The notes under the pieces are model-generated. The model was not told the origin of the DNA. It made no database searches and was given only the letters and a program-made list of their open reading frames with translations. Position numbers and translations under genes: made by a program. Shown in pieces: positions 16,591 through 26,401 of a stretch of 57,964 nt of DNA. This stretch comes from Cephaloticoccus capnophilus (GTDB lineage Bacteria > Verrucomicrobiota > Verrucomicrobiia > Opitutales > Opitutaceae), in assembly GCF_001580045.1 (NCBI RefSeq), contig NZ_LSZP01000056.1, positions 1 through 57,964 of the forward strand, read 5' to 3'. Every line of letters begins with the position of its first letter. The first letter of the stretch is position 1.

Positions 16591-16908
16591 TTAGGCGGCT
16601 TGTTCCTCGGCGGCGTGGTGAAGCGCGATCGCGCAATGTGCGACATTGCCGAAGTTTTGGGTGCTGCAGCCCCCTCTGCGGATGGCGACTTCGCGGGCGA
16701 GCTGGGCAAAGAAGACATCGCGTCGTTCGCGGGCCGTTTCGAGGCTTTTGGTGCCGAGCGAGCGGCGGATCCGTTCCTTGGTAAAGGGGGTGGGATGCGT
16801 CGTGTAGTGCAGGAACCAAGTGCCGTGGTTATTCCACAGGTGATGGTTTGGGTTGTCGGTGCTGAGCCGCAGGCCTGGGAGTGGCGAGTTAGGTATGGTC
16901 GTGGTCAT
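16591..16908 (-). CDS. Orphan integrase-arm-like small protein (DUF6538-like)
   Basis: A 105-residue protein. Residues 20-75 (NHHLWNNHGTWFLHYTTHPT, TKERIRRSLGTKSLETARER, RDVFFAQLAREV) follow the pattern of the N-terminal arm module of tyrosine recombinases: a three-stranded W/F-containing sheet, then R-x-S-L-G-T-x-x-x-x-x-A and a helix. The catalytic integrase domain is entirely missing, and no fragment of it lies nearby. It may be a DNA-binding remnant or a stand-alone adopted domain. The hairpin with A- and T-tracts at 16959-17001 lies in its upstream region. Function unknown. Confidence 0.5.
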   Translation of the reverse strand: MTTTIPNSPLPGLRLSTDNPNHHLWNNHGTWFLHYTTHPTPFTKERIRRSLGTKSLETARERRDVFFAQLAREVAIRRGGCSTQNFGNVAHCAIALHHAAEEQAA

Positions 16909-16958
16909 AATGCGTGATGTGCTGGGTGCTGCGATTGCGGGATCACGCATCAGGTTTC

Positions 16959-17001
16959 AAAAAAAGCCGCCCTGACGGTGCATCATCAGGGCGGCTTTTT
17001 T
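16959..17001. terminator. Symmetrical intrinsic terminator hairpin
   Basis: GCCGCCCTGA (16966-16975) pairs perfectly with TCAGGGCGGC (16986-16995), loop of 10 nt, flanked by A7 on the left and T6 on the right, so it can end transcription on either strand. No plus-strand gene ends close by; on the minus strand it stands before the orphan arm-like gene, so it could act as insulation or as attenuation in that gene's leader. Confidence 0.85.
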
Positions 17002-17358
17002 AGGAGCGTTCTTGGTTCGCCTTTTCCTTCTTACCAAAGAGGAAGGGCGCACATCTGAGCTTTCGCTCGATCCACCGTGGCCGCTCCCGGCCCGGTTGGC
17101 GGAGTCGTCCACTTTGGGGTGGGCAACTCATTCCTGATGCAGCGGCGAGCCTGCCAAGTACATCAGCGCTGTCTAGAGCTTTTTGCATTTATGACACATA
17201 TGCCCTGTAGGGATGAGGGGACTACGCAGCACATGGAGCCAGACCAATAGAGGCAGCCATCGCCGTCAGCCTATCGGGCTCTGCCGAAGTACGAAGTGCG
17301 CAATAGGTGCGTGTATCCGTGGCCACCTTACAAGACGGCAGCTCTACCGCAGTGCACT
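17002..17358. other. Non-coding stretch
   Basis: Between the hairpin and the solute-binding gene I find no frame with protein-like composition, no tRNA and no convincing repeat. Only a weak CTTCTTACCAAAGAGGAAG stem is visible near 17027-17045. Confidence 0.4.
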
Positions 17359-18942
17359 TCACTCTCCCGGTGGCTCCAAATAGTGTTGGTACTCGATATA
17401 GCGGCTTTGGCTGCCGTGTTGGGCTTCGGTGTGGAGCTGCCAGTTTGTGCGGGCGGCCTGCTCATGCTCTTCGGGGAAGATGTAGTGTAGGGCGATCGTG
17501 GCGTCGAAACGCTGGGTGTTCAGCCGGTCGTAGCGGTGGTAGTACTTGAGGTCTTCGCGGATGTTGGGCGCGAGCTCAGCATCGATGGTTTCGGCAAAGC
17601 CAGAAATGTCGGGACTGGGGCCGATGACTTTGTGAATGTGTCGCTGGATGAGGTTGCGGACATTGTTGTTTCCGAGGAAATTATCGACGCGAAACCCCGG
17701 GATCTCACCCTCGATTTGAGGGGCCATTTTTTTGAGGGCGTCGGGTACGGGGACATCGATGATGGTAGAGATCCGCTGACTCATTTCGGAGAACTGAGTC
17801 GCGACGGGGTGGCTGGTGAGAAATTTTAGAAAATCAATTGCGATTTCGGTATTTGGGCTAGTGCGCACGATACCGAGTGCAGCGGTGGTTCTTACGTCTT
17901 CGGCGGCTTGGCCTAGAGTGAATTTCCCGTACTTGGGGTCATCGGTGGTGGGCATCGGTAACGGCGTGACCTCGGTTTCAAAGCTCACTTGGTCGACAAG
18001 CACAGCGTAGTCCCAGCTACCGGCGACGAGCATGAGACTGCGTTGCTGGAGGTAGGTAGCGATGGCATCTTCTGGGGCAAATTGCTGAAACCCGGGGCTG
18101 AGCATTTGGGCGACCTCGCTCATGAGTTCGAGGCTGCTCACAAACTCCGGCGTTTTACTGTAGCTGTACTTGCCGTCGTACATGGGCCGATAGAAGCCCC
18201 ACGACTTCATATGGAAGCTGTAGTCCACCAGGAACCTTTGCATCTGGGAGCCGACGATGCGGTCAAAGATGTATTCGGCGTAAGCTTTGCAGCTGGCGAT
18301 CGGGATGAGATGGGCGCCGTGGCTTTGATTATAGGCGCGGACTTTTTCGGCGAGAGCGTGGAGTTCGGCGTAGCTTCGAGGGAGCGCATCGGTGCCGGTG
18401 ATCTCGAGCAGCAGGTCGCGGTTTATGTAAAGCCGCATGGAGGTAGTTTGCAGTATAACGCCGAAAATCTCATTGGGGGCGGTCCAGCGCATGCTATCAC
18501 TAAGCCCACTGAGGCCGTCAAAAAAGGTGTCGCGCCAAGCGACGCCTTCGAGGGGGGTACCTTCGTTGTAAGGGTTGGGGGCAGACGTTAGCGTGGTGAT
18601 TGGCTGGAAAAACTGGACAATCTCTATGTCGGTCCCTGCGAGTGGCATGATGTCGGGCGCGGTACCACTGACGAGCTGGGTACGTGACCAAGCCGGATAG
18701 ATGCGCGAAGGCACGCTGACTTGTACGATGCGCACTTCCGGGTGGAGGGCTTCGTAGGCGACAATCGCTGCCTCAAAGGCTTCCCGCATGCCAGTATGCA
18801 GCTCCGAGTGAGCAACGCGAATTTCGATTTTATCATTCGTGAGGCTTTGCACATTGCGCGTGGCAACTGTGCCAAAGGAAGCGAGGAGCGCGAGGGCGAG
18901 TGCCACTAGGCCGATCCGGTTACGGAGTTTTTCGGAGATCAT
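17359..18942 (-). CDS. Family-1 extracellular solute-binding protein, membrane-anchored
   Basis: A 527-residue periplasmic binding protein of the carbohydrate ABC type. An N-terminal helix (residues 9-27, IGLVALALALLASFGTVATR) is probably an uncleaved anchor or signal. Then come the two-lobe features: AFEAAIVAYEALHPEVRIVQ, SGTAPDIMPL, a domain-crossing stretch around TSMRLYINRDLL, the mobile LMLVAGSWDYAVLV region and AIDFLKFLTSHPVA. It is longer than the usual 420-450 residues owing to a C-terminal extension (about residues 430-527). It overlaps the TPR gene upstream by 4 nt (ATGA, 18939-18942). No permease or ATPase gene is present nearby. Confidence 0.8.
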   Translation of the reverse strand: MISEKLRNRIGLVALALALLASFGTVATRNVQSLTNDKIEIRVAHSELHTGMREAFEAAIVAYEALHPEVRIVQVSVPSRIYPAWSRTQLVSGTAPDIMPLAGTDIEIVQFFQPITTLTSAPNPYNEGTPLEGVAWRDTFFDGLSGLSDSMRWTAPNEIFGVILQTTSMRLYINRDLLLEITGTDALPRSYAELHALAEKVRAYNQSHGAHLIPIASCKAYAEYIFDRIVGSQMQRFLVDYSFHMKSWGFYRPMYDGKYSYSKTPEFVSSLELMSEVAQMLSPGFQQFAPEDAIATYLQQRSLMLVAGSWDYAVLVDQVSFETEVTPLPMPTTDDPKYGKFTLGQAAEDVRTTAALGIVRTSPNTEIAIDFLKFLTSHPVATQFSEMSQRISTIIDVPVPDALKKMAPQIEGEIPGFRVDNFLGNNNVRNLIQRHIHKVIGPSPDISGFAETIDAELAPNIREDLKYYHRYDRLNTQRFDATIALHYIFPEEHEQAARTNWQLHTEAQHGSQSRYIEYQHYLEPPGE

Positions 18943-19826
18943 GGCTGAGTGGGCTTGGCGACAGCAGTGGACATTTTGCTCGCCTCTTCGAGTTCCTGAG
19001 CGAGGCGACGTGCGGTATAGGCGCGATTATCGCGGGGGGAACTTTCGTAAAAAGCGCGATAGTGCTTGGCGGCGAGCTCCAGCCGCCCGAGCTGCCGCGC
19101 TAGGTAGGCGATGTGCAGGTCAAGGCTTTTGTCATCGGAGCCTTCTTCCTGTGCTGCAATGAGATGCGATAGCGCGGCAGATTTGTCTTTTAAGCGATCT
19201 AAGTAAATCCTGGTCGCGAGTCCGAGCAGCCGGAGGCGGTGAGATTTATTGGAGACTGTGGGAAGCGTGGCCTCAATTTGGCTGACGACTTCGCCACTGC
19301 GCGACTCAGGCGACTGGAGGTAGATGAGGAGGTGGAGCTGGACGGCAGCCTGATCGGCGAGTGGATGTTGCGGGTATTCACGGAGGAGCTGTTCGTAAAA
19401 GGCGCGCGACGATTCGAACTGCACGGGCTCGATATGGTCGTGGTCGATGCGTCCGAGTAGGAGCAAGACCAAGGGGCGGTAGTGCGTTTCGCTTACAGGC
19501 AGCTTGGAGAGGAGATCTATAAGGATGCTGCGGGAGGTTCTCACATTCGCCCGCGTCATCGGATCGCGGGTTAGGAGTGAGGCCGCATAGGCGAGTGTCA
19601 GCCGAGTGTCGTCAGGCGAGGCTTTGGCGAGTTTCTCGAATTTGTGAGAAGCTGCCGTGTAACGGGTGTTGATGACATCGAGCCACGGGTCATCGTTGGG
19701 GCGAGTATTGGCAGCGAATGCGCAGAAGTTGGAAAGGCCAAGGAAGGCGAGACCAAAGGCTGTGAGCCAAATCGGCGAGCGCGTCGTCAGCGCACGCAAG
19801 CGCAGAGCAAAGCGAGGCAGAGACAT
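18939..19826 (-). CDS. Secreted TPR-type protein coupled to the solute-binding protein
   Basis: A 295-residue protein with a signal peptide (IWLTAFGLAFLGLSNFCAFA, cleavage after about residue 38) followed by helical repeats of TPR type: TAASHKFEKLAKASPDDTRL, AFYEQLLREYPQHPLADQAA, and LGRLELAAKHYRAFYESSPR. It would sit in the periplasm and mediate protein contacts. Its stop overlaps the start of the solute-binding protein gene, so the two are translated together and may act as a pair; the partner or substrate is unknown. Confidence 0.65.
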   Translation of the reverse strand: MSLPRFALRLRALTTRSPIWLTAFGLAFLGLSNFCAFAANTRPNDDPWLDVINTRYTAASHKFEKLAKASPDDTRLTLAYAASLLTRDPMTRANVRTSRSILIDLLSKLPVSETHYRPLVLLLLGRIDHDHIEPVQFESSRAFYEQLLREYPQHPLADQAAVQLHLLIYLQSPESRSGEVVSQIEATLPTVSNKSHRLRLLGLATRIYLDRLKDKSAALSHLIAAQEEGSDDKSLDLHIAYLARQLGRLELAAKHYRAFYESSPRDNRAYTARRLAQELEEASKMSTAVAKPTQP

Positions 19827-19963
19827 TGGGCGTGGATAACTAGGGGGATGGGGAAGTTACCCGCTGTGCCGCTTAACGGCAAAGAAGCGAGGAGGGATGA
19901 AAGCTCGGCAACTAGGGGATACTGTTTCCTAAAACTCAACTTTGGAATGCCCAAAGCGCCCTT

Positions 19964-20824
19964 TCAGATGCTTGGCCTAGCCGGCTCCGAATGGCCAACT
20001 CTGGCATTGGGCGGGCGGTAGGCGATTAAGGTGGCGATACCAGAGCCAAACTTGAACTCGACCTGGAAGCGAACAGGGAGGCGTTGTGCGTCTTGAGAGA
20101 TCCACACTTTCACAGTAGAGCCGCGCTTAAACATGCCTTTGGGCTCGGTGCGCTCCATGCGCGGTTCGAGGACGAGGGTGCGGAACTTTCCGAGCGGCGT
20201 GGTGAGGGTTTCGTAGCCAGTGGCGTGAATTGTGAGTTCGTAAAAGTCGTCGTCGAAAATGACGAGCGCGTCGCGGCTTTGGCCGGGCACTAGCTCCCAC
20301 GCTCGGGTCTGCATGAGGCTGGTGATCAAATCCATCGGTTGACCGGGGGGCAGCACGAGTGTTTTTGATTTCTCGGGCTGAACTTCGTTTCGGTAGTCGG
20401 CGCAGCGCGCGGCGTAGTCGAAGTGGAGCTGTTGGCCGGTCTGTTTACGCTTCGATTTACTGCGCTCTTCGCTGCGCTGGAGGAGGCCCGTGTGTAGGTC
20501 GAAGTCGGCTAGGGACTCGGCGCGAAAGCGGAAGAGTTTTTTTAGCGTCCCGCTGGTGTGGGTGCTTGTCGTGATGCGGAGGACGGGCGCGGACTCTGAG
20601 TCCGCATCAATGGGGCTCTGTGCAGGCAGTTTTTCAGCACTGATTTTGATTTCGCCGGCTCCGGGGAAAATCCCCCAAGCAATCCGGTAGTGGAGGGATT
20701 CGCCGTCGTGTAGCGCAACGGGTTCAGAAGCAGACTCGGAAGTCTGTGCGCCTGCCGGATGCGCGTCGAGTAGCTGCAAAGACAATCCCGAAAAGAAGAG
20801 TAGGGAGGCCGTGCAGCGAATCAT
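19964..20824 (-). CDS. DUF3108 periplasmic protein
   Basis: A 286-residue exported protein: signal peptide (CTASLLFFSGLSLQLLDAHP) and one DUF3108 domain: SLHYRIAWGIFPGAGEIKIS, VLRITTSTHTSGTLKKLFRF, MDLITSLMQTRAWELVPGQS, TTPLGKFRTLVLEPRM and VKVWISQDAQRLPVRFQVEF. The family is a beta-barrel-like or lipocalin-like domain with no proven function, often near envelope or lipid genes. The stop lies close to a GC-rich tail that contains the same CCGCCCGCCCAAT 13-mer seen before fabZ, probably by chance. Confidence 0.75.
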   Translation of the reverse strand: MIRCTASLLFFSGLSLQLLDAHPAGAQTSESASEPVALHDGESLHYRIAWGIFPGAGEIKISAEKLPAQSPIDADSESAPVLRITTSTHTSGTLKKLFRFRAESLADFDLHTGLLQRSEERSKSKRKQTGQQLHFDYAARCADYRNEVQPEKSKTLVLPPGQPMDLITSLMQTRAWELVPGQSRDALVIFDDDFYELTIHATGYETLTTPLGKFRTLVLEPRMERTEPKGMFKRGSTVKVWISQDAQRLPVRFQVEFKFGSGIATLIAYRPPNARVGHSEPARPSI

Positions 20825-20825
20825 C

Positions 20826-22031
20826 TCAATCTCCCAGAGTTTCGCCCGTGCTGGTCTCGTTCTTCAACTCGGGCGATTTCGTGATAGCCGCGAAATACTT
20901 ATGCCGGATGAGCCGCCACAAGGTTACGAAAAATGCGGTAAGTGGGATTGCGAAGAGCATCCCGAGCACGCCGCCAAAGGCCGTCCCCCAAAAGAAAATC
21001 GATACGATCACCACCACCGGATGCAGGCCGGTGCGATCGCCCATGATTTTCGGCGTGAGGAACCAGCCTTCGATGTTTTGCACGATGACGTAGACGAGCA
21101 GGACGAGCCCCACGAGTTGCCAGCCGCCCTCGGGTTGGAAAAACGCGAGCGGCACGGTGATGCACAGCCCGATGATGGTGCCGAGGTAGGGCACGATGTT
21201 GAGCAGTCCGAGGCTGAGCCCGATGACGAGCCCGAAGCGTAGCCCGACGAGCGAGAAGCCCGTCGCGAGCATCACGCCCATGAGCAGCGCGATAAGGAGC
21301 TGGCCGCGAAAGAAGGCGACCACGATGGCGATGAACTCGTTGACCAAAAACACCACGTCTTGGCGCAGTGAGGTCTTCATAAAGCCCAGATGCTCGGGGA
21401 GGTGCCGCGTGGGCGTGCCGCGGGAGAGCAGGAAGAAGAACAGGTAAATGGGCACGAGGGCGAGTTGTGCGACTGTGCCAAAGACGCCCAGCGCGCCTGC
21501 GCCTGCCGCACGCAGTGAGGGCAGGGCGTGTGAGAGTAGCCCTTCAAACTCTCCGCCCAAGCTCGTGGCAATCGACGCCACAGTCGGGTTTTCGAGCTGC
21601 CGCTTCACGAGCGCAATCCAGTCGGGGAAGGCGGCTTGGAAGTAGCTACTTACCGCCTCCCAGAGCGTCGGCACGTAAGCGACGAAGTGCAGTAACTGGT
21701 CGACTAAAGGCGGCAGCAGCAGGACGAGGAGCCCGCCGAGCGCGCACACAAAGAGCGCGTAAAAGGCGCAGACTGCGGTGAGTCGTTTTAGCGAAAACTG
21801 CTGCTCCACAAACTCGACGACGGGCCGCATAATCAACGCGAGCACCGCGGCTAAAGCCAGCGGCCAGAGCACTCCCGAGAAAAACGCCGCCAGCTTTCCA
21901 AGCGTGAAGACAGTGGCGACGAGCAGCACTACGATCCCGAGCCCAGCCGCAAAGCTAAGCGCAAAGCCCACCACGCGCCGTTGTGCGGAGCTCAAAAAAT
22001 GCTGCGGGGCTTGCGGCTTACCGTTGTCCAT
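20826..22031 (-). CDS. AI-2E family transporter (PerM/TqsA-like)
   Basis: A 401-residue membrane protein of the AI-2 exporter superfamily with about eight helices: paired N-terminal helices (VVGFALSFAAGLGIVVLLVA and LAAFFSGVLWPLALAAVLAL), a large central soluble loop, and the conserved C-terminal block LLIALLMGVMLATGFSLVGL, NIVPYLGTIIGL and the characteristic P-K-I-M-GDRTGLHPVVVI stretch. Members act as permeases (autoinducer-2, or Na+/H+ exchange in some); the substrate here is unknown. Its start is 19 nt from the longer uvrA frame; the two genes are divergent. The stop is adjacent to the DUF3108 gene (1 nt gap), suggesting co-transcription. Confidence 0.85.
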   Translation of the reverse strand: MDNGKPQAPQHFLSSAQRRVVGFALSFAAGLGIVVLLVATVFTLGKLAAFFSGVLWPLALAAVLALIMRPVVEFVEQQFSLKRLTAVCAFYALFVCALGGLLVLLLPPLVDQLLHFVAYVPTLWEAVSSYFQAAFPDWIALVKRQLENPTVASIATSLGGEFEGLLSHALPSLRAAGAGALGVFGTVAQLALVPIYLFFFLLSRGTPTRHLPEHLGFMKTSLRQDVVFLVNEFIAIVVAFFRGQLLIALLMGVMLATGFSLVGLRFGLVIGLSLGLLNIVPYLGTIIGLCITVPLAFFQPEGGWQLVGLVLLVYVIVQNIEGWFLTPKIMGDRTGLHPVVVIVSIFFWGTAFGGVLGMLFAIPLTAFFVTLWRLIRHKYFAAITKSPELKNETSTGETLGD

Positions 22032-22164
22032 CGGAAGGCAGCGATGACATGTGCGGGCAGCGACGTTGACGAGTCTATTTGGGGAGCGGCACTTTCTTTG
22101 CTCCGCAGTGCCCAGCCAGCCTGCGCTCCCTTCTTGCTCTTCTCCTTCTCCACTTCTTTCCGAA

Positions 22165-25059
22165 ATGCAGGCCGCTACTCACATCCACATCAAAGGCGCG
22201 CGCGAGCACAACTTGCGTGATCTCGAATTGAGGCTGCCGCGCGGGCGACTCGTGGTGATTACGGGGCCGAGCGGTTCGGGGAAGTCCTCGCTCGCCTTCG
22301 ACACGCTCTATGCGGAGGGCTACCGCAAGTACATCGAGTCGCTGTCTGTGCAGGCGCGCGCCGTGCTCGACCAACTCAAGCGGCCCGATGTCGATTTCAT
22401 CCACGGGCTCTCGCCAGTTCTGGCAATTGACCAACGCGGCAGCGCGGGGGCGGGTGGGGGCGGGAGCTCACGTCACACAATTGCCACTACGACAGAAATC
22501 GCCGACTACGCACAACTGCTCTGGGCTCTGGCGGGCGAGCAATTTTGTCCGAAAGATGGCGGGCGAGTCGTCCGCCGCTCGCTCGACGATAACATTGAGC
22601 AAGTGCTCAAAACCTGCGCTGGCCAGCGGGTGATGCTCCTTGCGCCCGCGCTCTGCGCAAAGCCCAGCGTGTTGCGCGAAGAGCTCCCACGCCTGCGCCA
22701 ACGTGGGTTTCAACGCGTGCGTATCGCGGGTGAAATTGCCGACCTCGACGACGAGCGTGATTTTATCCCCAAGGGCCAAGGCACGCGCGAGCTGGCCGTG
22801 GAGATCGTCGTCGACCGGCTCGTCGTCAGCGCGGAGCAGCGCGCCCGGTTGGCTGACTCTCTGGAGCTGTGTTTTCGCGAGGGCAGCGACCGCGCAATTG
22901 TCCTCGCTCAAGCCGACCGCGACTCCGATGAGTGGCGTGAAGTCCCGCTCAGCCAACACCTCGCCTGCGAAGTTTGCGGTGATGTGTTTGAGAAACTCAC
23001 GCCGCAGCATTTTTCGGCGAACCACCCGAAGGGGGCCTGTCCGACCTGTGGCGGGCTGGGGCGTAAACTCCGCTTCGCGCCCGAACTCATCGTGCCTGAC
23101 TCGACGAAGAGCGTGCGCGGCGGCGCAATCAAGCCGTGGCGACTCGGCGGTAAAAACCTCATCATCCGACACAACGCGTTGCTCAAGCAACTCGCCGAGC
23201 AACTGCCCTTTGACGCGGATCTACCGTGGGCCGAATTACCCGAGACGCAGCGGCAAGTGATTCTGCACGGCGCGGGCGAGCGCGAGTTTGCGTTTAAACT
23301 GCGGCGGATGGCGGGCGGGCGTACACCGCAGTCGATGCCCTTTGCCGGAGTGATCGCCGACCTAGAGCAGAGTTTTCGTGAGACCAAGAGCGAGGGCTTT
23401 CGCGCGCGGTTGACGAGCTTCATGGTCAGCGGGCCTTGCCCAGAGTGCGCTGGCACCAAGCTCAATGCGCGCAGTGAGGCGGTGCGCTTGTTGGGGAAAA
23501 CTTACCCTGACTTTCTCGCACTGGATGTCGAAGAGGCCGCCGCGTTTGCGGGCGAGTTGGAGGCGCGTTACGCGGCGGACGGCGGGCTCGATGAGCTTTC
23601 GCGCGGTATCGCCCAGCGGCTTCGCTTCTTGCTCGATACCGGGCTCGGCTACCTGAGCTTGGGCCGCGAGCAAGCGACGCTCTCCGGCGGCGAGGCGCAG
23701 CGTGTGCGGTTGGCGACCCAGCTTGGGATGGGGCTCATGGGCGTTATTTACGTGCTCGACGAGCCGAGCATCGGGCTGCACCCGAGCGATAACGCGCGGC
23801 TCTTACGCCAGCTCGCCGAGTTGCGCGACCGAGGGAATACTGTCGTCGTCGTCGAGCACGATGAGGACACGATGCGGCTGGCCGACGAGTTGGTAGAACT
23901 CGGCCCGGGTGCGGGTAAGGAGGGCGGGCAGATCCTCTTCCAAGGCACGCCCACCGAATGCCTTGCGCTTCCCCCGAGGCAGTCGCCGACCGCCGACTAT
24001 CTTTCGGGTAAATTACGCATCGAGAACGATGCAGGGCTGCGCTCGCCTAGCGGGGCCTGGCTCAGCGTGCGCGAGGCGCGTGAACACAATCTCAAGGGCA
24101 TCGATGTAAAATTTCCGGTTGGGCTTTTGACCTGCGTGACCGGCCCGAGCGGATCGGGCAAGAGCACGCTCGTTAACGACATCCTCGCCCAAGCCGCCGC
24201 GCGAAAGCTCAACCGCGCAAAAACCTTGCCCGGCCTCCATGCACGAATCGAGGGGCTGGAGCTTTTTGAGAAACTCGTCCTCGTCGATCAAAGCCCGATT
24301 GGCCGCAGCCCGCGCTCGAATCCGGCGACTTATGTCGGGTTGATGGATTTGCTGCGCGACCTTTTCGCGCAAGTCCCGCTCGCCAAAGTGCGGGGCTACA
24401 AGGCGAGCCGCTTCTCCTTTAACGTGCGCGGTGGTCGTTGCGAGACCTGCCAAGGCGACGGGCTCATCAAGCTCGACATGCAGTTTATGGCCGATGCCTA
24501 CGCGCCTTGTCCGAGCTGTGGCGGACGCCGCTTTAACCGCGAGACGCTCGAAGTGCGTTTTCACGGGCACTCGATTTCCGACGTGCTCGATATGACCGTG
24601 CAGGAGGCGATTGCGCTGTTTCGCAACATCCCGCGCATCATCGATAAACTGGCGACGCTGGAGGCCGTGGGCCTCGGCTACCTGACGCTCGGCCAAGCGG
24701 CGCCGACACTCTCCGGAGGCGAGGCGCAGCGGCTCAAGCTCTCGCTCGAACTGAGCAAACGCCAGCAAGGCCAAAGCCTCTACATCCTCGACGAGCCGAC
24801 GACCGGCTTGCACTGGGTCGATATTCAGCGGCTGCTCGACCTGCTCTTCAAACTGCGCGATGCGGGTAACACCATCATCATTATCGAGCACAACCTCGAC
24901 GTGATGGCCGTGGCCGACTGGCTAATCGACCTCGGCCCCGGCGGCGGCAAGCACGGCGGCGAGCTTGTTTACGCAGGCCCGCGCAGCGGCATCGAGGCTG
25001 AGCCGCGCTCGACGACTGGGGCTGCGCTAGCCCGCCTCGAACACAAAGAAAACGGCTAA
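22165..25059 (+). CDS. uvrA: UvrA, excinuclease ABC subunit A
   Basis: A 964-residue tandem ABC ATPase that scans DNA for damage with UvrB. Walker A motifs [20 protein letters not shown] (residues 34-53) and [14 protein letters not shown], two signature motifs [12 protein letters not shown] and [12 protein letters not shown], Walker [11 protein letters not shown] and [10 protein letters not shown]. Zinc modules: [12 protein letters not shown]...CPTCGG and CETCQGDG...CPSCGG. The loop after LAIDQRG is Gly-rich ([13 protein letters not shown]) where most UvrAs have SNPRSTV, so this is a diverged branch; a second, canonical uvrA may exist elsewhere. ATG 22165 begins the family N-terminus ([16 protein letters not shown]). 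Confidence 0.93.
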   Translation: MQAATHIHIKGAREHNLRDLELRLPRGRLVVITGPSGSGKSSLAFDTLYAEGYRKYIESLSVQARAVLDQLKRPDVDFIHGLSPVLAIDQRGSAGAGGGGSSRHTIATTTEIADYAQLLWALAGEQFCPKDGGRVVRRSLDDNIEQVLKTCAGQRVMLLAPALCAKPSVLREELPRLRQRGFQRVRIAGEIADLDDERDFIPKGQGTRELAVEIVVDRLVVSAEQRARLADSLELCFREGSDRAIVLAQADRDSDEWREVPLSQHLACEVCGDVFEKLTPQHFSANHPKGACPTCGGLGRKLRFAPELIVPDSTKSVRGGAIKPWRLGGKNLIIRHNALLKQLAEQLPFDADLPWAELPETQRQVILHGAGEREFAFKLRRMAGGRTPQSMPFAGVIADLEQSFRETKSEGFRARLTSFMVSGPCPECAGTKLNARSEAVRLLGKTYPDFLALDVEEAAAFAGELEARYAADGGLDELSRGIAQRLRFLLDTGLGYLSLGREQATLSGGEAQRVRLATQLGMGLMGVIYVLDEPSIGLHPSDNARLLRQLAELRDRGNTVVVVEHDEDTMRLADELVELGPGAGKEGGQILFQGTPTECLALPPRQSPTADYLSGKLRIENDAGLRSPSGAWLSVREAREHNLKGIDVKFPVGLLTCVTGPSGSGKSTLVNDILAQAAARKLNRAKTLPGLHARIEGLELFEKLVLVDQSPIGRSPRSNPATYVGLMDLLRDLFAQVPLAKVRGYKASRFSFNVRGGRCETCQGDGLIKLDMQFMADAYAPCPSCGGRRFNRETLEVRFHGHSISDVLDMTVQEAIALFRNIPRIIDKLATLEAVGLGYLTLGQAAPTLSGGEAQRLKLSLELSKRQQGQSLYILDEPTTGLHWVDIQRLLDLLFKLRDAGNTIIIIEHNLDVMAVADWLIDLGPGGGKHGGELVYAGPRSGIEAEPRSTTGAALARLEHKENG

Positions 25060-25079
25060 GCGTAGCCGCCTGTTTCAGA

Positions 25080-26258
25080 ATGCCTCGCCCGCCACTCCCC
25101 ACGATTGTGCATCTCGATGCGGATGCGTTTTTCGTTTCGTGCGAGCTGGCGCGGCGGCCCGAGCTGCGCGGCAAACGTTGTGCAGTCGGCGGTGGGCCGC
25201 AGCGCGGGATAATCTCCTCGGCCAGTTACGAGGCGAGGGCGGTGGGCGTGTATACGCCGATGCCCACGGCGCGCGCGCTTCGTGTGTGCCCCGACCTCAT
25301 TTTGCTCCCGCATGATAACGAGCATTATGCGAAAACCTCGCAGGCGATGTTTGACCTGTGCGAAACCGTGACGCCGCTCGTCCAGCGCAACTCGATCGAC
25401 GAAGGCTACCTCGACCTTGGCCCCTGCGCTTGCGCGAGTGTTGCCGCAGTTGAGGCGAAGGTGCGCGGCTTGGTGGCACGGATTTGGGAGGAGCTGCAAA
25501 TCCCTGTTTCAATTGGAATCGGCACTTCGCTTCTCGTGTCGCAAATCGCCTCGAAACTCCGAAAGCCGCGCGGCTTCGTCACCGTGCCCGTGGGTGAGGA
25601 AGCGGCTTTTCTCGCTCCCTTACCGATTGAGCAACTCCCCGGAATTGGTAAAAAGACTGCAGAGGAAGTGAAGGCGCGGGGGCTGCGGACAATCGGCGAC
25701 GTAGTGCGAAAAACTGACAGCGCGCTTGCGGGGATTCTCGGGCGTGATTGGCGACAAGTCGCCGCATGGGCACGCGGCATTGATACGCGCGCAGTGGAGA
25801 CCGAGCGCGCGGCCCCCAAGAGCTATTCGCAGCAGGAGACCTTTCTCGAAGACCGAGCGTTTGGCGACTTTGAGGACATTGAGCGCGGGCTAAAACGGAT
25901 GCTCGACGAACTCCTCGTAAAGCTGCGTGCGGATGGGAAACGCGCGCGGACGCTTACGGTAAAAGTGCGCTATCCCGATTTCACGAATAGCTCGCACGCG
26001 CAATCGCTCCCCGAGCCGAGCGATCTTGAGCGGCCCTTTTATCCACTGGTGGGGGACTTGCTCCGCGCGGCATGGACGCGCCGCCGCCAGCCGCTCCGAC
26101 TTGTGAGTGTGCGGCTTTCGGGCCTCACCGAAGGCCCGGCGCAACTCGATCTTTTTACGAGTGCCAACGAGGCTAAACACCGCCACCTCGCAGCCGTCGT
26201 CGACAGGTTAAACGCAAACGGAAAAAAGCCACGCGTCTACCACGGCTACGATTTGTAG
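25080..26258 (+). CDS. dinB: DNA polymerase IV (Y-family)
   Basis: A 392-residue translesion polymerase. Catalytic acids: Asp13 in IVHLDADAFF, Asp107-Glu108 in NSIDEGYLDL. The latter has Gly after DE where most DinBs have Ala or Cys. GIISSASYEARAVGV is the fingers motif and QLPGIGKKTAEEVKARGL is the thumb helix-hairpin-helix. QLDLF (355-359) is a beta-clamp binding motif, set about 33 residues before the C-terminus rather than at the very end. It follows uvrA after 20 nt, so two DNA-damage genes are probably co-transcribed. I see no LexA-type box upstream. Confidence 0.92.
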   Translation: MPRPPLPTIVHLDADAFFVSCELARRPELRGKRCAVGGGPQRGIISSASYEARAVGVYTPMPTARALRVCPDLILLPHDNEHYAKTSQAMFDLCETVTPLVQRNSIDEGYLDLGPCACASVAAVEAKVRGLVARIWEELQIPVSIGIGTSLLVSQIASKLRKPRGFVTVPVGEEAAFLAPLPIEQLPGIGKKTAEEVKARGLRTIGDVVRKTDSALAGILGRDWRQVAAWARGIDTRAVETERAAPKSYSQQETFLEDRAFGDFEDIERGLKRMLDELLVKLRADGKRARTLTVKVRYPDFTNSSHAQSLPEPSDLERPFYPLVGDLLRAAWTRRRQPLRLVSVRLSGLTEGPAQLDLFTSANEAKHRHLAAVVDRLNANGKKPRVYHGYDL

Positions 26259-26401
26259 CTGAAGCGATCCGCCGTAGCGAAATGCGAAGGGCTGCCTCGC
26301 TCGTGCCTTCATCTGAAACTGTAATGAAGAACGAGGAAACAGCTTGAAGCGCAGAAGGCGCGGGCGTACTGCTTCCAACTCCGCTCAAGTGTGAGCGACG
26401 C

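Noticed and set aside
17000-17188. A 62-residue minus-strand frame after the terminator
   Set aside because: No ribosome-binding site or recognisable fold, and its 3' end runs into the terminator T-tract; probably chance.
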